Positions 1 to 9,261 of a stretch of 64,000 nucleotides of DNA are shown here, piece by piece (position 1 is the first letter of the stretch; each line of letters opens with the position of its first letter). This DNA comes from Polaribacter sp. (GTDB lineage Bacteria > Bacteroidota > Bacteroidia > Flavobacteriales > Flavobacteriaceae). Location: the NCBI GenBank assembly GCA_029245785.1, contig JAQWOR010000077.1:216995-280994 (forward strand), written 5' to 3'. The notes beneath the pieces are model-generated. The model was not told the DNA's origin and did no database searches. It saw only the letters and a list, made by a program, of their open reading frames with translations. Made by a program: the position numbers and the translations under genes.

Positions 1-23
1 CAACTCAAATGAGTTGGGGTTTT
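1..23 (+). terminator. Intrinsic terminator of a gene left of the window
   Basis: A perfect 7-bp stem (CAACTCA at 1-7, TGAGTTG at 10-16) has a 2-nt loop and is followed by GGGGTTTT. The left side is cut by the window edge, so the stem may be longer. It probably ends a rightward gene outside the window and may also serve the leftward ALDH gene. Confidence 0.6.
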
Positions 24-78
24 GCTATATAAATTTTAAAATAACCGCTCCCGAAAGTTATCAGGAGAGCACCTTATT

Positions 79-1620
79 TTATAGATCAAATTTAATTCCT
101 TGCGCTAAAGGCAATTCATCAGAGTAATTTACGGTATTTGTTTGTCTGCGCATATATACTTTCCAAGCATCAGATCCAGACTCACGTCCACAACCGGTTT
201 CTTTTTCACCACCACAAGCACCACCAATTTCAGCACCAGAAGTTCCAATGTTTACATTGGCAATACCACAGTCAGAGCCAGCATATGATAAGAATTTTTC
301 AGCTTCTTTCATTTCATTGGTCATAATTGCAGAAGACAGTCCTTGCGCTACGCCGTTTTGTTTGTCTATAGCATTTTCTACCTCTCCAGTATATTTCATT
401 AGATATAAAATTGGAGCAAACGTTTCGTGTTGTACAATTTCAAAATGGTTTTCAGCTTCAATAATTGCAGGCTTCACATAACAACCACTTTCAAAACCGT
501 CACCTTCTAAAACGCCACCTTCAACCAATACATTTCCGCCTTCGGCTTTTGCTTTTTCAATAGCAGCTAAATAGGTATTTACAGCATCTTTATCAATTAA
601 AGGGCCTACATGTTTCGTCTCGTCTAATGGATTTCCAATTTTAATTTGTCCGTAAGCACCAACAATAGCATCTCTTACTGTATCGTACACCGATTCATGA
701 ATAATTAACCTTCTTGTTGAAGTACATCGTTGTCCGGCAGTACCAACAGCCCCAAATACGGCTCCTGGAACCACCACTTTTAAATCAGCAGTAGGTGTAA
801 TAATAATGGCATTGTTTCCTCCTAATTCTAGTAAAGATTTACCAAAACGTTGCGCTACAGTAGCACCAACAATACGTCCCATTCTTGTAGATCCAGTTGC
901 AGAAACTAAAGGAACTCTAGGGTCAGTAGTCATCATTTCTCCCACTTTGTAATCTCCGTTGATGATACAAGAAATTCCTTCAGGTAAATTATTTTCTTTT
1001 AATATTCCGGCAATTATGTGTTGACAAGCAATAGAGCATAATGGCGCTTTTTCAGAAGCTTTCCAAACACATACATCGCCGCAAATCCATGCCAACGCAG
1101 TGTTCCAAGCCCAAACAGCTACAGGAAAGTTGAATGCAGAGATAATTCCGACAACTCCAATAGGGTGCCATTGTTCTCTCATTACGTGTCCAGGACGTTC
1201 AGAAGGAATCGTTTGACCGTTTAATTGTCTTGACAGTCCAACAGCAAAGTCACAGATGTCAATCATTTCTTGCACCTCGCCATAGCCTTCTTGTAATGAT
1301 TTTCCCATTTCATAAGAAACTAACTTTCCAAGAGGCTCTTTTAAATCTCTTAACTTGTTTCCGAATTGACGAACAATTTCTCCTCTTTGTGGAGCGGGGA
1401 TATTTCTGAAATCTTTAAAAGCTTCAGTTGCCGTTTTCATTACTTTTTCGTAATCTTCTTTGGTAGTGGTTTTAACTTTACCAATTAGTTTTCCATCAAC
1501 AGGAGAGTAACTTTCGATAATCTCTCCTCCTGAAAAATTGTTTGAACCTGTAGAAGTTCCTTCGTTTATTTCTTGAACGCCTAATTCTATTAAGGCTTCC
1601 TTGATTCCAAAATCTTCCAT
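79..1620 (-). CDS. Aldehyde dehydrogenase, ALDH7 type (aminoadipate-semialdehyde dehydrogenase-like)
   Basis: An NAD-dependent aldehyde dehydrogenase of 513 aa, the full family length. Visible residues are the oxyanion Asn in SAFNFPVAV (N164), the general base in LLELGGNN (E265) and the nucleophile in GQRCTSTRR (C299). The C-terminal stretch with ETGCGRESGSDAWK, followed by YMRRQTNTVNYS, is typical of ALDH7 (antiquitin, AmaB/Pcd). That group oxidises alpha-aminoadipate semialdehyde in lysine breakdown and related aldehydes. No other lysine-catabolic gene is in view, so the substrate is inferred from the family. The gene is monocistronic, with a TAGTTTTG box upstream of its ATG. Confidence 0.88.
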   Translation of the reverse strand: MEDFGIKEALIELGVQEINEGTSTGSNNFSGGEIIESYSPVDGKLIGKVKTTTKEDYEKVMKTATEAFKDFRNIPAPQRGEIVRQFGNKLRDLKEPLGKLVSYEMGKSLQEGYGEVQEMIDICDFAVGLSRQLNGQTIPSERPGHVMREQWHPIGVVGIISAFNFPVAVWAWNTALAWICGDVCVWKASEKAPLCSIACQHIIAGILKENNLPEGISCIINGDYKVGEMMTTDPRVPLVSATGSTRMGRIVGATVAQRFGKSLLELGGNNAIIITPTADLKVVVPGAVFGAVGTAGQRCTSTRRLIIHESVYDTVRDAIVGAYGQIKIGNPLDETKHVGPLIDKDAVNTYLAAIEKAKAEGGNVLVEGGVLEGDGFESGCYVKPAIIEAENHFEIVQHETFAPILYLMKYTGEVENAIDKQNGVAQGLSSAIMTNEMKEAEKFLSYAGSDCGIANVNIGTSGAEIGGACGGEKETGCGRESGSDAWKVYMRRQTNTVNYSDELPLAQGIKFDL

Positions 1621-1655
1621 TTTGTAGTTGCTTTTTTTTGTTTAAATTGCAAGCC

Positions 1656-1663
1656 CAAAACTA
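1656..1663 (-). promoter_or_regulatory. -7 box for the ALDH gene
   Basis: The minus strand reads TAGTTTTG, matching TAnnTTTG, 35 nt upstream of the ATG at 1620. No clear -33 element was seen. Confidence 0.5.
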
Positions 1664-1731
1664 CGAATAATTATGCAATTGTAATTATTAACAAATATTA
1701 AAGTTTTGTTTAATGTTAAACATTTAATTTT

Positions 1732-2772
1732 ATGAAAAAAGCACTATTGTTTGTCAGCATTTTAACCATTTCTTTTGGATGCACCACCGACTCTAAAAAA
1801 TCAGAAAGCACAAAACAACAAGAGTTTGCGATCATCATTCACGGTGGAGCGGGAACCATTTTAAAAAAGAACATGACTCCTGAAAAGGAAGCTGCTTATA
1901 AAGCGAAACTAACAGAAGCAATACAGGTTGGGCATACCATTTTAAAAAATGGAGGCACAAGCATAGACGCTGTAGAGGAAACCATTCATATACTAGAAAA
2001 TTCTCCGTTGTTTAATGCAGGAAAAGGCGCGGTTTTTACACATGCAGGAAACAATGAAATGGATGCGTCAATTATGACAGGAAACGATTTAAATGCAGGA
2101 GCAGTAGCTGGTGTTAAAAATGTAAAAAACCCCATTTCATTAGCGAGAAAAGTAATGACAAACTCTAATCATGTTTTGCTTTCTGGTGAAGGCGCTTCTC
2201 TATTTGCAAAAGAGCAAGGGATGGAAATTGTAGACCCGAGTTATTTTTATACAGAAAGGCGCTTTCAATCACTTCAAAAAATAAAAGAACAAGAAAAAAC
2301 GGAACTAGATCACGATGAGAAATCAGCATTTTATGATGCAGACATTAAAGACAGTAAGTTTGGAACTGTGGGATGCGTTGCGCTTGATAAAAACGGAAAT
2401 ATTACCGCAGGAACTTCTACAGGAGGGATGACCAATAAGCGTTGGAATCGAATTGGAGACTCTCCAATTATTGGCGCAGGAACATATGCAAACAACGCAA
2501 CATGCGGAGTTTCATCAACAGGTTGGGGAGAATATTTTATCCGTGGAATGGTGGCTCATGATATTTCTGCTATGATGGAATACAAAGGGGTTTCTTTAAA
2601 AGAAGCGGCCCAAGAAGTAATTCAACATAAGTTAACAAAATTAGGAGGAACAGGCGGAATTGTAGCGCTTGATAGCAAAGGAAACATGGTTTTTGAATTC
2701 AATACCGCAGGAATGTACCGAGCCTCTATGAATGATCAAGGAGAATTGGTGCTAAAAATTTATAAAGAATAG
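1732..2772 (+). CDS. Isoaspartyl peptidase / plant-type L-asparaginase, lipoprotein
   Basis: An N-terminal-nucleophile hydrolase (Ntn, family T2) of 346 aa. These proenzymes cleave themselves before a threonine that becomes the nucleophile, and hydrolyse beta-aspartyl dipeptides and often asparagine. The sequence shows HGGAGT near residue 38, the self-cleavage site G211-T212 in KFGTVGCVAL, and the substrate-loop motif STGGMTNK. The N-terminus is a lipoprotein signal with its lipobox Cys at residue 17 (SFGC), so the enzyme probably sits in the periplasm or on a membrane. It stands alone before the LuxE-like gene, with a 28-nt gap to that gene's preferred start. Confidence 0.9.
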   Translation: MKKALLFVSILTISFGCTTDSKKSESTKQQEFAIIIHGGAGTILKKNMTPEKEAAYKAKLTEAIQVGHTILKNGGTSIDAVEETIHILENSPLFNAGKGAVFTHAGNNEMDASIMTGNDLNAGAVAGVKNVKNPISLARKVMTNSNHVLLSGEGASLFAKEQGMEIVDPSYFYTERRFQSLQKIKEQEKTELDHDEKSAFYDADIKDSKFGTVGCVALDKNGNITAGTSTGGMTNKRWNRIGDSPIIGAGTYANNATCGVSSTGWGEYFIRGMVAHDISAMMEYKGVSLKEAAQEVIQHKLTKLGGTGGIVALDSKGNMVFEFNTAGMYRASMNDQGELVLKIYKE

Positions 2773-2783
2773 ATTTTTACGGC

Positions 2784-2791
2784 TACTTTTG
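2784..2791 (+). promoter_or_regulatory. -7 box almost at the start codon of the LuxE-like gene
   Basis: TACTTTTG (TAnnTTTG) ends 9 nt before the ATG at 2801, so the mRNA would be almost leaderless. This argues against the TTG at 2789, which lies inside the box. Confidence 0.5.
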
Positions 2792-2800
2792 CAGGGACAA

Positions 2801-3775
2801 ATGCAAGACCAAATATTTAATATACACACCGAAGAAGAGTTTACAGAAGCAGCGCTACAGGTTTTTAAACATCAGTTTACAAACAACAAAGTATACCGCT
2901 CGTTTTGTGATTTGTTGTATGTGCATCCAAGTGATGTGACAACAATTTTTCAGATTCCGTTTTTGCCCATTCAATTTTTTAAGACCCGTCGGGTTCTTTC
3001 TTCATTAGATGCTATTCAAGAAACGTTTACAAGCTCTGGAACTACAGGAAGTATTGTTAGCAAACACTTTGTAACCGATAGCTCATTGTATCAAAAAAGT
3101 TACCGAAAAGGCTTTGAACATTTTTATGGAAACATCAAAGACTATGTGGTCTTGGCATTGTTGCCAAATTATTTAGAACGAAAAGGCTCTTCATTAGTTG
3201 CCATGGTTGATGACTTTATCCAACAATCTAACAATTCTGCAAGTGGGTTTTACTTGAATAATGTAAATGAATTAGCAATTACATTGAATCAGCTAGACAA
3301 AAGCGGACAAAAAGTGTTGCTTATTGGAGTTTCATTTGCCTTGTTAGATTTGGTTGAAAAACAACAATTTCGATTAAAAAACACCATTGTTATGGAAACT
3401 GGCGGTATGAAAGGACGCCGAAAAGAACTGATTCGAAATGAATTGCATGCTCTGCTACAAAAAGGATTTGGGGTCTCAGAAGTTCATTCAGAATACGGAA
3501 TGACAGAATTATTAAGCCAAGGATACTCTAAAGGAAAAGGAATTTTTAAATGTCCGCCTTGGATGAAAATTGTAACACGCGATACCGAAGATGCCTTAAC
3601 AATTCATCAATCTTCAAAAACTGGAGGCATCAATGTGATAGATTTGGCCAACTACAATTCGTGTTCGTTTATTGCCACTCAAGATTTGGGCAACGCTCTT
3701 TCAGACAGATCATTTGAAATTCTTGGCCGTTTTGACAATTCTGATATTAGAGGCTGTAATTTGATGGTCATGTAA
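2801..3775 (+). CDS. LuxE/PaaK-like acyl-protein synthetase family enzyme
   Basis: A 324-aa member of the LuxE branch of the adenylate-forming (ANL) enzymes. LuxE activates fatty acids as acyl-AMP and passes them to a protein thiol. The adenylate-binding loop SSGTTGS is at residues 78-84, and SEYGMTELLSQGYS further on matches the family's second conserved block. No luxCDAB genes are nearby, so this is not a bioluminescence operon. Stand-alone homologues in Bacteroidota are usually annotated as acyltransferase or acyl-protein synthetase, with unknown substrate. The ATG at 2801 is preferred because an upstream TTG overlaps the promoter box. Confidence 0.72.
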   Translation: MQDQIFNIHTEEEFTEAALQVFKHQFTNNKVYRSFCDLLYVHPSDVTTIFQIPFLPIQFFKTRRVLSSLDAIQETFTSSGTTGSIVSKHFVTDSSLYQKSYRKGFEHFYGNIKDYVVLALLPNYLERKGSSLVAMVDDFIQQSNNSASGFYLNNVNELAITLNQLDKSGQKVLLIGVSFALLDLVEKQQFRLKNTIVMETGGMKGRRKELIRNELHALLQKGFGVSEVHSEYGMTELLSQGYSKGKGIFKCPPWMKIVTRDTEDALTIHQSSKTGGINVIDLANYNSCSFIATQDLGNALSDRSFEILGRFDNSDIRGCNLMVM

Positions 3776-3818
3776 TTTTATAAATAGTATTCCGACTATG
3801 TTTTCAAAAGAATTCAAT

Positions 3819-4274
3819 ATGAAGCAAGTTTTAACATTCCTTTTTTTAGGTTTTATAGGAACATTATTTTCTCAACAAGTAGATTATAATATCAAAAAGG
3901 GCTATGTGTCTGAAGGGTATGACGTGGTCTCTTATTTTTTAAACAAAAAACCAATCAAAGGAAATAAAAAATACCAAGCTACTTTTGAAGGCGCAGCGTT
4001 TCAATTTTCATCGGCTAAAAATGTAGCATTGTTTAAAGTAAATCCAAAGAAATACATTCCGCAATATGGCGGTTATTGTGCCTATGCAGTTGCTGTAAAA
4101 AAAACAAAAATGGATATTGATGCCGAAGCGTATGAAATTAGAGACGGAAAACTCTACCTCTTTTACAACTCTTGGCTGAGCAATAAGTTAACCGACTGGA
4201 AAAAAGGAGACACTAAAAAGCTACAAGTTCAAGGAGACGAAAATTGGCAAGAATTAAAGCACAAAAAGCAGTAG
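3819..4274 (+). CDS. Secreted YHS domain-containing protein
   Basis: A 151-aa protein from the ATG at 3819, which begins directly with a signal peptide (MKQVLTFLFLGFIGTLFSQQ). The ATG at 3798 would add seven residues before the signal peptide and is less likely. The mature part is one YHS domain, with the signatures GYDVVSYF, FSSAKNVALF and PQYGGYCAYAVA. YHS domains are small and often metal-linked; the biochemical role of the secreted ones is not settled. The gene has no evident operon partner and converges on tyrS. Confidence 0.8.
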   Translation: MKQVLTFLFLGFIGTLFSQQVDYNIKKGYVSEGYDVVSYFLNKKPIKGNKKYQATFEGAAFQFSSAKNVALFKVNPKKYIPQYGGYCAYAVAVKKTKMDIDAEAYEIRDGKLYLFYNSWLSNKLTDWKKGDTKKLQVQGDENWQELKHKKQ

Positions 4275-4334
4275 GCCGAAACCGTTGTTTTTTGCAAATT
4301 TTTTCAATGAAAAAAGCCTTTTAAGTAAAACGGA

Positions 4335-5630
4335 CTACGCTACTTTTAATAAGAAATAATTTTTCTTACCGCGTTGCAGTAATACATAAGTATTGCTAAT
4401 TAAATCTTTAGTAGTAACTATAAAATCATCTTTTACCTTTTCTTTATTTACAGAAATGGCATTTTCTTTTAATGACCTACGCACTTCTCCGTTCGATTTT
4501 AAGAAGCCTGTTTCTGCAAAAGCAGCAATAATGTCTATTCCGTTTTCTATTTGAGAACGGGTAACAATAGCTTGTGGAACCCCTTCAAAAACATCTAAAA
4601 AAGTTTGCTCATCTAATGATTTTATTGCGTCTGAAGTAGCTTTTCCGAATAAGATTGTAGATGCTTTAATGGCATTCTCATACGCTTCTTTTCCGTGAGT
4701 CATTACGGTTACTTCTTCTCCAATTTTCTTTTGTAAGATCCGTAAATGAGGCGCTTCTTTATGTTCTGCAATCAGTGCATCAATAGTCTCTTTGTCTAAA
4801 AAGGTAAAGATTTTAATGTATTTTTCTGCATCTTCATCTGAAGAGTTTAACCAATATTGGTAAAATTTATATGGCGATGTTCTTTCTGCATCCAACCAAA
4901 CATTACCGCCTTCTGTTTTTCCAAATTTTGTTCCGTCTGCTTTGGTAACCAACGGAACGGTAATTGCGTAGGCTTTTCCTTGTGCTTTTCTACGGATTAA
5001 CTCTGTGCCTGTGGTAATATTTCCCCACTGATCAGAACCTCCCATTTGCAGCTTGCAATTATTTTCTTTGTACAAATGATAAAAATCGTATCCTTGAAAT
5101 AATTGATAAGTGAACTCTGTAAAACTCATACCTTCTGTGTTTTCTCCAGAAATACGATTTTTTACAGAATCTTTTGCCATCATATAATTAACAGTGATGT
5201 GTTTTCCTGTATCACGAACAAAATCAATGAGCGAAATGTCTTTCATCCAATCGTAATTGTTGACCAATTCTGCGGGGTTTTTAGAAGAAGTTTTATCAAA
5301 ATCTAAAAAACGTTCCAATTGTTCTTTTACGCCAGTAATGTTTTTTGCTAAGGTCTCTTCATTCAGTAAATTACGTTCTGCAGATTTTCCTGACGGATCT
5401 CCAACCATTCCTGTAGCACCACCAATCAAAGCGATTGATGAATGTCCGGCACGCTGAAAATGCATTAAGATGATGATTTGCACTAAACTTCCAATATGTA
5501 AAGAATCTGCTGTTGGATCAAAACCAATATAGCCTGCAGTTTTGTTTTTTAATAAATACTCTTCAGTACCCGGCATGATATCGTGTAACAATCCTCGCCA
5601 ACGGATTTCTTCTACAAAATTTGTCATCAT
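4335..5630 (-). CDS. tyrS: Tyrosyl-tRNA synthetase
   Basis: A class I aminoacyl-tRNA synthetase of 431 aa, normal for the bacterial TyrS type. [13 protein letters not shown] (HIGS at 45-48) is the HIGH motif and KFGKT near residue 235 is the KMSKS loop. [10 protein letters not shown] is the tyrosine-site block. The C-terminal S4-like RNA-binding domain starts at about residue 365 ([17 protein letters not shown]). Two ATGs lie in tandem (5630 and 5627), either of which could start translation. A TATCTTTG box lies 18 nt upstream. Confidence 0.97.
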   Translation of the reverse strand: MMTNFVEEIRWRGLLHDIMPGTEEYLLKNKTAGYIGFDPTADSLHIGSLVQIIILMHFQRAGHSSIALIGGATGMVGDPSGKSAERNLLNEETLAKNITGVKEQLERFLDFDKTSSKNPAELVNNYDWMKDISLIDFVRDTGKHITVNYMMAKDSVKNRISGENTEGMSFTEFTYQLFQGYDFYHLYKENNCKLQMGGSDQWGNITTGTELIRRKAQGKAYAITVPLVTKADGTKFGKTEGGNVWLDAERTSPYKFYQYWLNSSDEDAEKYIKIFTFLDKETIDALIAEHKEAPHLRILQKKIGEEVTVMTHGKEAYENAIKASTILFGKATSDAIKSLDEQTFLDVFEGVPQAIVTRSQIENGIDIIAAFAETGFLKSNGEVRRSLKENAISVNKEKVKDDFIVTTKDLISNTYVLLQRGKKNYFLLKVA

Positions 5631-5648
5631 TTTTTATTTATGAGACAG

Positions 5649-5656
5649 CAAAGATA
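5649..5656 (-). promoter_or_regulatory. -7 box for tyrS
   Basis: The minus strand reads TATCTTTG (TAnnTTTG), 18 nt upstream of the tyrS ATG. Confidence 0.5.
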
Positions 5657-5689
5657 CTTTTATCCTGCAAAAAAAACTAAATTAGCTGT

Positions 5690-6694
5690 ATGATTTTAGT
5701 TACAGGAGGTACAGGGTTGGTTGGATCACATTTGTTATATCACTTAACACTAGAAAATGATGTGATTAGAGCCATCTACAGAACTAAAAAAAGTATAGAA
5801 GCAGTACAAAAAGTGTTTTTTTATGATGCAGATAATGGCGCTTCTTTGTTTTCTAAAATTGAATGGATTCAAGCAGATATTACCGATGTTCCTTCTTTAG
5901 AAAAAGCTTTTGAAAAAGTTACTTTTGTGTACCATGCTGCTGCGTTGGTTTCGTTTGATCCACTAGCATACAGAACCATGCGTCAAGTAAATATTGATGG
6001 CACTGCAAATATTGTAAATTTTTGTATTGATAAAAAAGTTCAGAAACTATGTTTTGTAAGCTCTATTGCTGCCGTTGGAGAAAGCATAAATTCAATAGAA
6101 ATTAACGAGGAAAATGAGTGGGTTGTTGGAAAGAATCACAGCGGATATCCAATTACAAAATACGGTGCAGAAATGGAGGTTTGGCGCGCAACTCAAGAAG
6201 GAGTTGATGTTGTTATCGTAAACCCTGGAATTATTTTAGGAGCTGGATTTTGGACGTCGAGCTCAGGAAAATTTTTCACCCAAGTTGCCAAAGGATTTCG
6301 TTTTTATACCGAGGGAATTACAGGTTTTGTGGGCGTTACAGATGTGGTAACAGCAATGCTGCAATTAATGAAAAGCGAGGTTAAAAACGAACGGTTTATA
6401 CTGGTTTCTGAAAACAACTCTTTTAAAGAAGTGTTTTCTCAGATTGCTGAAGGCTTGGGAAAAAAGAAGCCTACGATTAAGATTTCAAAAATAGTAACCG
6501 CTGTGTTGTGGAGAATTGATACGATCATTTCTAAAATTACTAAAAAAACACCCTTATTGACAAAAGAAAATGCAAAGTCATTGCACGAGGCATCATTCTA
6601 TTCTTCAGAAAAAATTAAAAAAGAGATCAATTATAGCTTTGAACCTATTAAAGAGGTGATTCAAAAAACGTGTACATTATTTTTAAAAGGATAA
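5690..6694 (+). CDS. NAD-dependent epimerase/dehydratase family protein
   Basis: An extended short-chain dehydrogenase/reductase of 334 aa. The Rossmann motif TGGTGLVGSH is at residues 5-14. The catalytic YxxxK appears as YPITK, with FVSSIAAVG as the preceding Ser strand. The fold resembles sugar-nucleotide epimerases and dihydroflavonol-reductase-like proteins, and the sequence does not fix the substrate. It is divergent from tyrS and converges on the DUF4296 gene, one base away. Confidence 0.82.
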   Translation: MILVTGGTGLVGSHLLYHLTLENDVIRAIYRTKKSIEAVQKVFFYDADNGASLFSKIEWIQADITDVPSLEKAFEKVTFVYHAAALVSFDPLAYRTMRQVNIDGTANIVNFCIDKKVQKLCFVSSIAAVGESINSIEINEENEWVVGKNHSGYPITKYGAEMEVWRATQEGVDVVIVNPGIILGAGFWTSSSGKFFTQVAKGFRFYTEGITGFVGVTDVVTAMLQLMKSEVKNERFILVSENNSFKEVFSQIAEGLGKKKPTIKISKIVTAVLWRIDTIISKITKKTPLLTKENAKSLHEASFYSSEKIKKEINYSFEPIKEVIQKTCTLFLKG

Positions 6695-6695
6695 C

Positions 6696-7109
6696 TTATT
6701 GTTGCTTTTCAATGGCTCTAATTGATTTTTCATCAAATTTTCCAGGCCTTTTTTCATTCTCATCAGGGATGTTTAACTCTTTTTCTAATGCTTCTTTTTG
6801 AAGCGTTAAGTTGGTTTTTATAAGGTTGAACATTTCCTCATAAGTGTCAATTTTAGACGTATAATACAAATTGCTTTTTATAAATCGTAAGCTGTCAATA
6901 TGATAGGTGTCATAAACTAGCGGCATATAATTTATTTTTCGCTCTAGGGTTTTATTTTTTCGATAATAGGCGGAAGAAGCAATGTATAGATCTGTAATTA
7001 ACAACACCATGGTGTCTTTTGGAATCAAATCTTTCGGTTTTTTATAAATAGTATTACTTGTACAAGAAGCCAAAAAAAGAAGTGCAAAAAGTATTGAAAT
7101 ATGTTTCAT
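6696..7109 (-). CDS. DUF4296 lipoprotein
   Basis: A 137-aa lipoprotein starting at the ATG at 7109, which gives the signal MKHISILFALLFLASC with its lipobox Cys. An upstream in-frame start at 7160 would lie inside pyrC. The pattern of LITDLYIASSAYY, then YHIDSLRFIKSNLYYTS, fits DUF4296, a Bacteroidota family of unknown function. The start lies one base past the pyrC stop, so the two are probably co-transcribed. Nothing links it to pyrimidine synthesis chemically. Confidence 0.75.
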   Translation of the reverse strand: MKHISILFALLFLASCTSNTIYKKPKDLIPKDTMVLLITDLYIASSAYYRKNKTLERKINYMPLVYDTYHIDSLRFIKSNLYYTSKIDTYEEMFNLIKTNLTLQKEALEKELNIPDENEKRPGKFDEKSIRAIEKQQ

Positions 7110-7110
7110 T

Positions 7111-8448
7111 TTATCGATTAAATAGGATACGTTCTCCTTTGTCAAATTCATTAAACACACCCTTGTTGTACATTAAGTTTCCGTTGACAAAAGTGTGTGT
7201 GATGGTTGATGAAAACTGAGTTCCTTCAAACGGAGACCATCCACATTTGTACAAAATATTTTCTTTAGAAACGGTATAAGAAGCGTTAGTGTCCACTAAA
7301 ACCAAATCAGCAAAATAGCCTTCCTTAATAAAACCTCTTTTTTCAATTTTAAATATTTTGGCAGGATTGTGACATGCTTTTTCTACCATTTTTTCTATAG
7401 AAATTGTACCGTCTTTCACTTTTTCTAAAAGCGCATTTAAAGCGTGCTGCACTAAAGGGCCTCCACTTGGCGCTTTTGTATACACATTATCTTTTTCTTC
7501 TAGCGTGTGTGGTGCGTGATCTGTGGCAATAACATCAATTCTATCATCTAATAAAGCTTTCCATAAACCCGCTTTGTCGTTGGCTGTTTTTACCGCTGGA
7601 TTCCATTTAATGTAGGTTCCTTTTTCGTTATAATCAGCATCCGTAAACCACAAGTGATGAATGCAAACTTCTGCAGTAATTTGCTTTTCTTCAAGCGGAA
7701 TATCATTTCGAAACAAGTGGGTTTCTTTTTCTGTTGATAGATGAAAAACGTGTAATCTTGCACCTGTTTTTTTAGCCAAAGCAATGGCTTTAGAGGACGA
7801 TAAGTAACAAGCTTCTTCACTTCTAATAATTGGATGGTATTTTAAAGGAATGTCATTGCCGTATTCAGCAATAAATTTCTCGGTGTTTTTTCTGACAGTA
7901 GCTTCATCTTCGCAATGAACGGAAATTAACATCTTGGTGGATGAAAATATTTTTTCTAAAACAGCTTCATCGTCTACCAACATATTTCCAGTCGATGATC
8001 CTAAAAATAATTTGATTCCTGCTACATTTTTAGGATTGGTTTTTAGAATTTCTTCTAAATTATCGTTGGTTCCGCCAAACATAAATGAATAATTGGCGTA
8101 TGATGTTTTTGCAGCAATTTTAAATTTTTCTTCTAGTAACTCTTGTGTTGTTGCTTGCGGAACGGTGTTTGGCATCTCTATAAAAGAGGTAATTCCTCCG
8201 GCAATGGCAGCTTTACTTTCTGTAGCAATATTGGCTTTATGTGTCAATCCAGGTTCTCTAAAATGAACTTGATCATCAATCAAACCAGGAAGTAAATAAC
8301 TGCCTTTTGCATCAATAATTGTTGCAGAATTTGAAGTGATACTGTTCTTCGAAATTTGTTTAATGAGGTTGTTTTCTATCAAAACATCTCCTTTAAAAAC
8401 GGTGTTTTCGTTTACAATTTGAGCGTTTTTTATCAGTATAGCGTTCAT
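7111..8448 (-). CDS. pyrC: Dihydroorotase
   Basis: An amidohydrolase-superfamily enzyme of 445 aa that closes carbamoyl-aspartate to dihydroorotate, the third step of pyrimidine synthesis. DDQVHFREPG (59-68) is the N-terminal metal-site block, GGITSFIEMPNT the next, and ATDHAPHTLEEK the C-terminal Asp-His block. The first His of the usual HxH is Gln (Q60), a variant I recall in other Bacteroidota dihydroorotases. It is flanked upstream by the glycosyltransferase (5-nt gap) and downstream by DUF4296, suggesting one leftward operon. Confidence 0.92.
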   Translation of the reverse strand: MNAILIKNAQIVNENTVFKGDVLIENNLIKQISKNSITSNSATIIDAKGSYLLPGLIDDQVHFREPGLTHKANIATESKAAIAGGITSFIEMPNTVPQATTQELLEEKFKIAAKTSYANYSFMFGGTNDNLEEILKTNPKNVAGIKLFLGSSTGNMLVDDEAVLEKIFSSTKMLISVHCEDEATVRKNTEKFIAEYGNDIPLKYHPIIRSEEACYLSSSKAIALAKKTGARLHVFHLSTEKETHLFRNDIPLEEKQITAEVCIHHLWFTDADYNEKGTYIKWNPAVKTANDKAGLWKALLDDRIDVIATDHAPHTLEEKDNVYTKAPSGGPLVQHALNALLEKVKDGTISIEKMVEKACHNPAKIFKIEKRGFIKEGYFADLVLVDTNASYTVSKENILYKCGWSPFEGTQFSSTITHTFVNGNLMYNKGVFNEFDKGERILFNR

Positions 8449-8453
8449 TCTTT

Positions 8454-9173
8454 TTATTTTGGTACTCCGTTAAGCTTCAATTTTATCACTCCAAACAATG
8501 CTTCAAACACAATAGAACCATTCATTTTAGATGTTCCCAAAGTTCGATCTGTAAAAATCACAGAAACTTCCTTGATCATAAATTTACGTTTCCAAGCTTT
8601 GAATTTCATTTCAATTTGAAAGGCGTATCCAACAAATTTAATGTTGTCTAAACAAATGGTTTCTAGCACATTTCTTTTGTAACAGACAAACCCTGCGGTT
8701 GTATCATGAATTGGTATTCCGGTAATAAAACGTACATATTTTGACGCAAAATAGGAAAGCAATACGCGTTTCATGGGCCAGTTCACAACATTTACACCTT
8801 TAGAATAGCGAGAGCCAATAGAAACATCGGCACCTTGAGTTGCGCAGGCATTGTATAGACGAACCAAATCTTTCGGATCGTGAGAAAAATCAGCATCCAT
8901 CTCAATAATATAATCATATTTTTTAGCAATTGCCCATTTAAACCCGTGAATGTAAGCAGTGCCAATTCCGTTTTTAGCCATTCTTTTTTCTAAAAACAAC
9001 CGATCCTTAAATTCAGAAATTAGTGAAGTTACAATGGTTGCTGTACCATCAGGAGAGTTGTCATCAACAATTAAAATATCAAAGTTTTTTTTTTGATTAA
9101 AAACGGCACGAATAATCGCTTCGATATTCTCTTTTTCGTTGTAAGTAGGAATGATTACTAAAGCGTCAAACAT
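8454..9173 (-). CDS. Polyprenol monophosphomannose synthase-like glycosyltransferase (GT2)
   Basis: A 239-aa GT2 enzyme starting at the ATG at 9173. An upstream TTG at 9206 falls in the promoter box and is rejected. IIPTYNEKENIE, VDDNSPDGTA and EMDADFSHDP are the nucleotide-sugar and metal-binding motifs of the DPM1 group, which moves mannose from GDP-mannose onto a polyprenyl phosphate. GSRYSKG and DTTAGF also fit. There is no C-terminal membrane domain, as in DPM1-only proteins. It heads the pyrC-DUF4296 operon. Confidence 0.88.
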   Translation of the reverse strand: MFDALVIIPTYNEKENIEAIIRAVFNQKKNFDILIVDDNSPDGTATIVTSLISEFKDRLFLEKRMAKNGIGTAYIHGFKWAIAKKYDYIIEMDADFSHDPKDLVRLYNACATQGADVSIGSRYSKGVNVVNWPMKRVLLSYFASKYVRFITGIPIHDTTAGFVCYKRNVLETICLDNIKFVGYAFQIEMKFKAWKRKFMIKEVSVIFTDRTLGTSKMNGSIVFEALFGVIKLKLNGVPK

Positions 9174-9203
9174 GATTTGAAATGATATAAAAAATAAGCG
9201 TAA

Positions 9204-9211
9204 CAAAGATA
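9204..9211 (-). promoter_or_regulatory. -7 box for the glycosyltransferase-pyrC operon
   Basis: The minus strand reads TATCTTTG, 30 nt upstream of the ATG at 9173. It sits back to back with the rightward box at 9226. Confidence 0.5.
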
Positions 9212-9225
9212 CGGTAATTTATCAC

Positions 9226-9233
9226 TAATTTTG
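9226..9233 (+). promoter_or_regulatory. -7 box for DUF4271-hemD
   Basis: TAATTTTG (TAnnTTTG), 28 nt before the ATG at 9262. Confidence 0.5.
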
Positions 9234-9261
9234 CGTTAATTTTTTACTATAAAATAAGAGA

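Noticed and set aside
2801..3775. Bioluminescence operon
   Set aside because: Only a LuxE-like enzyme is present; no luxA, B, C or D genes are in the window.
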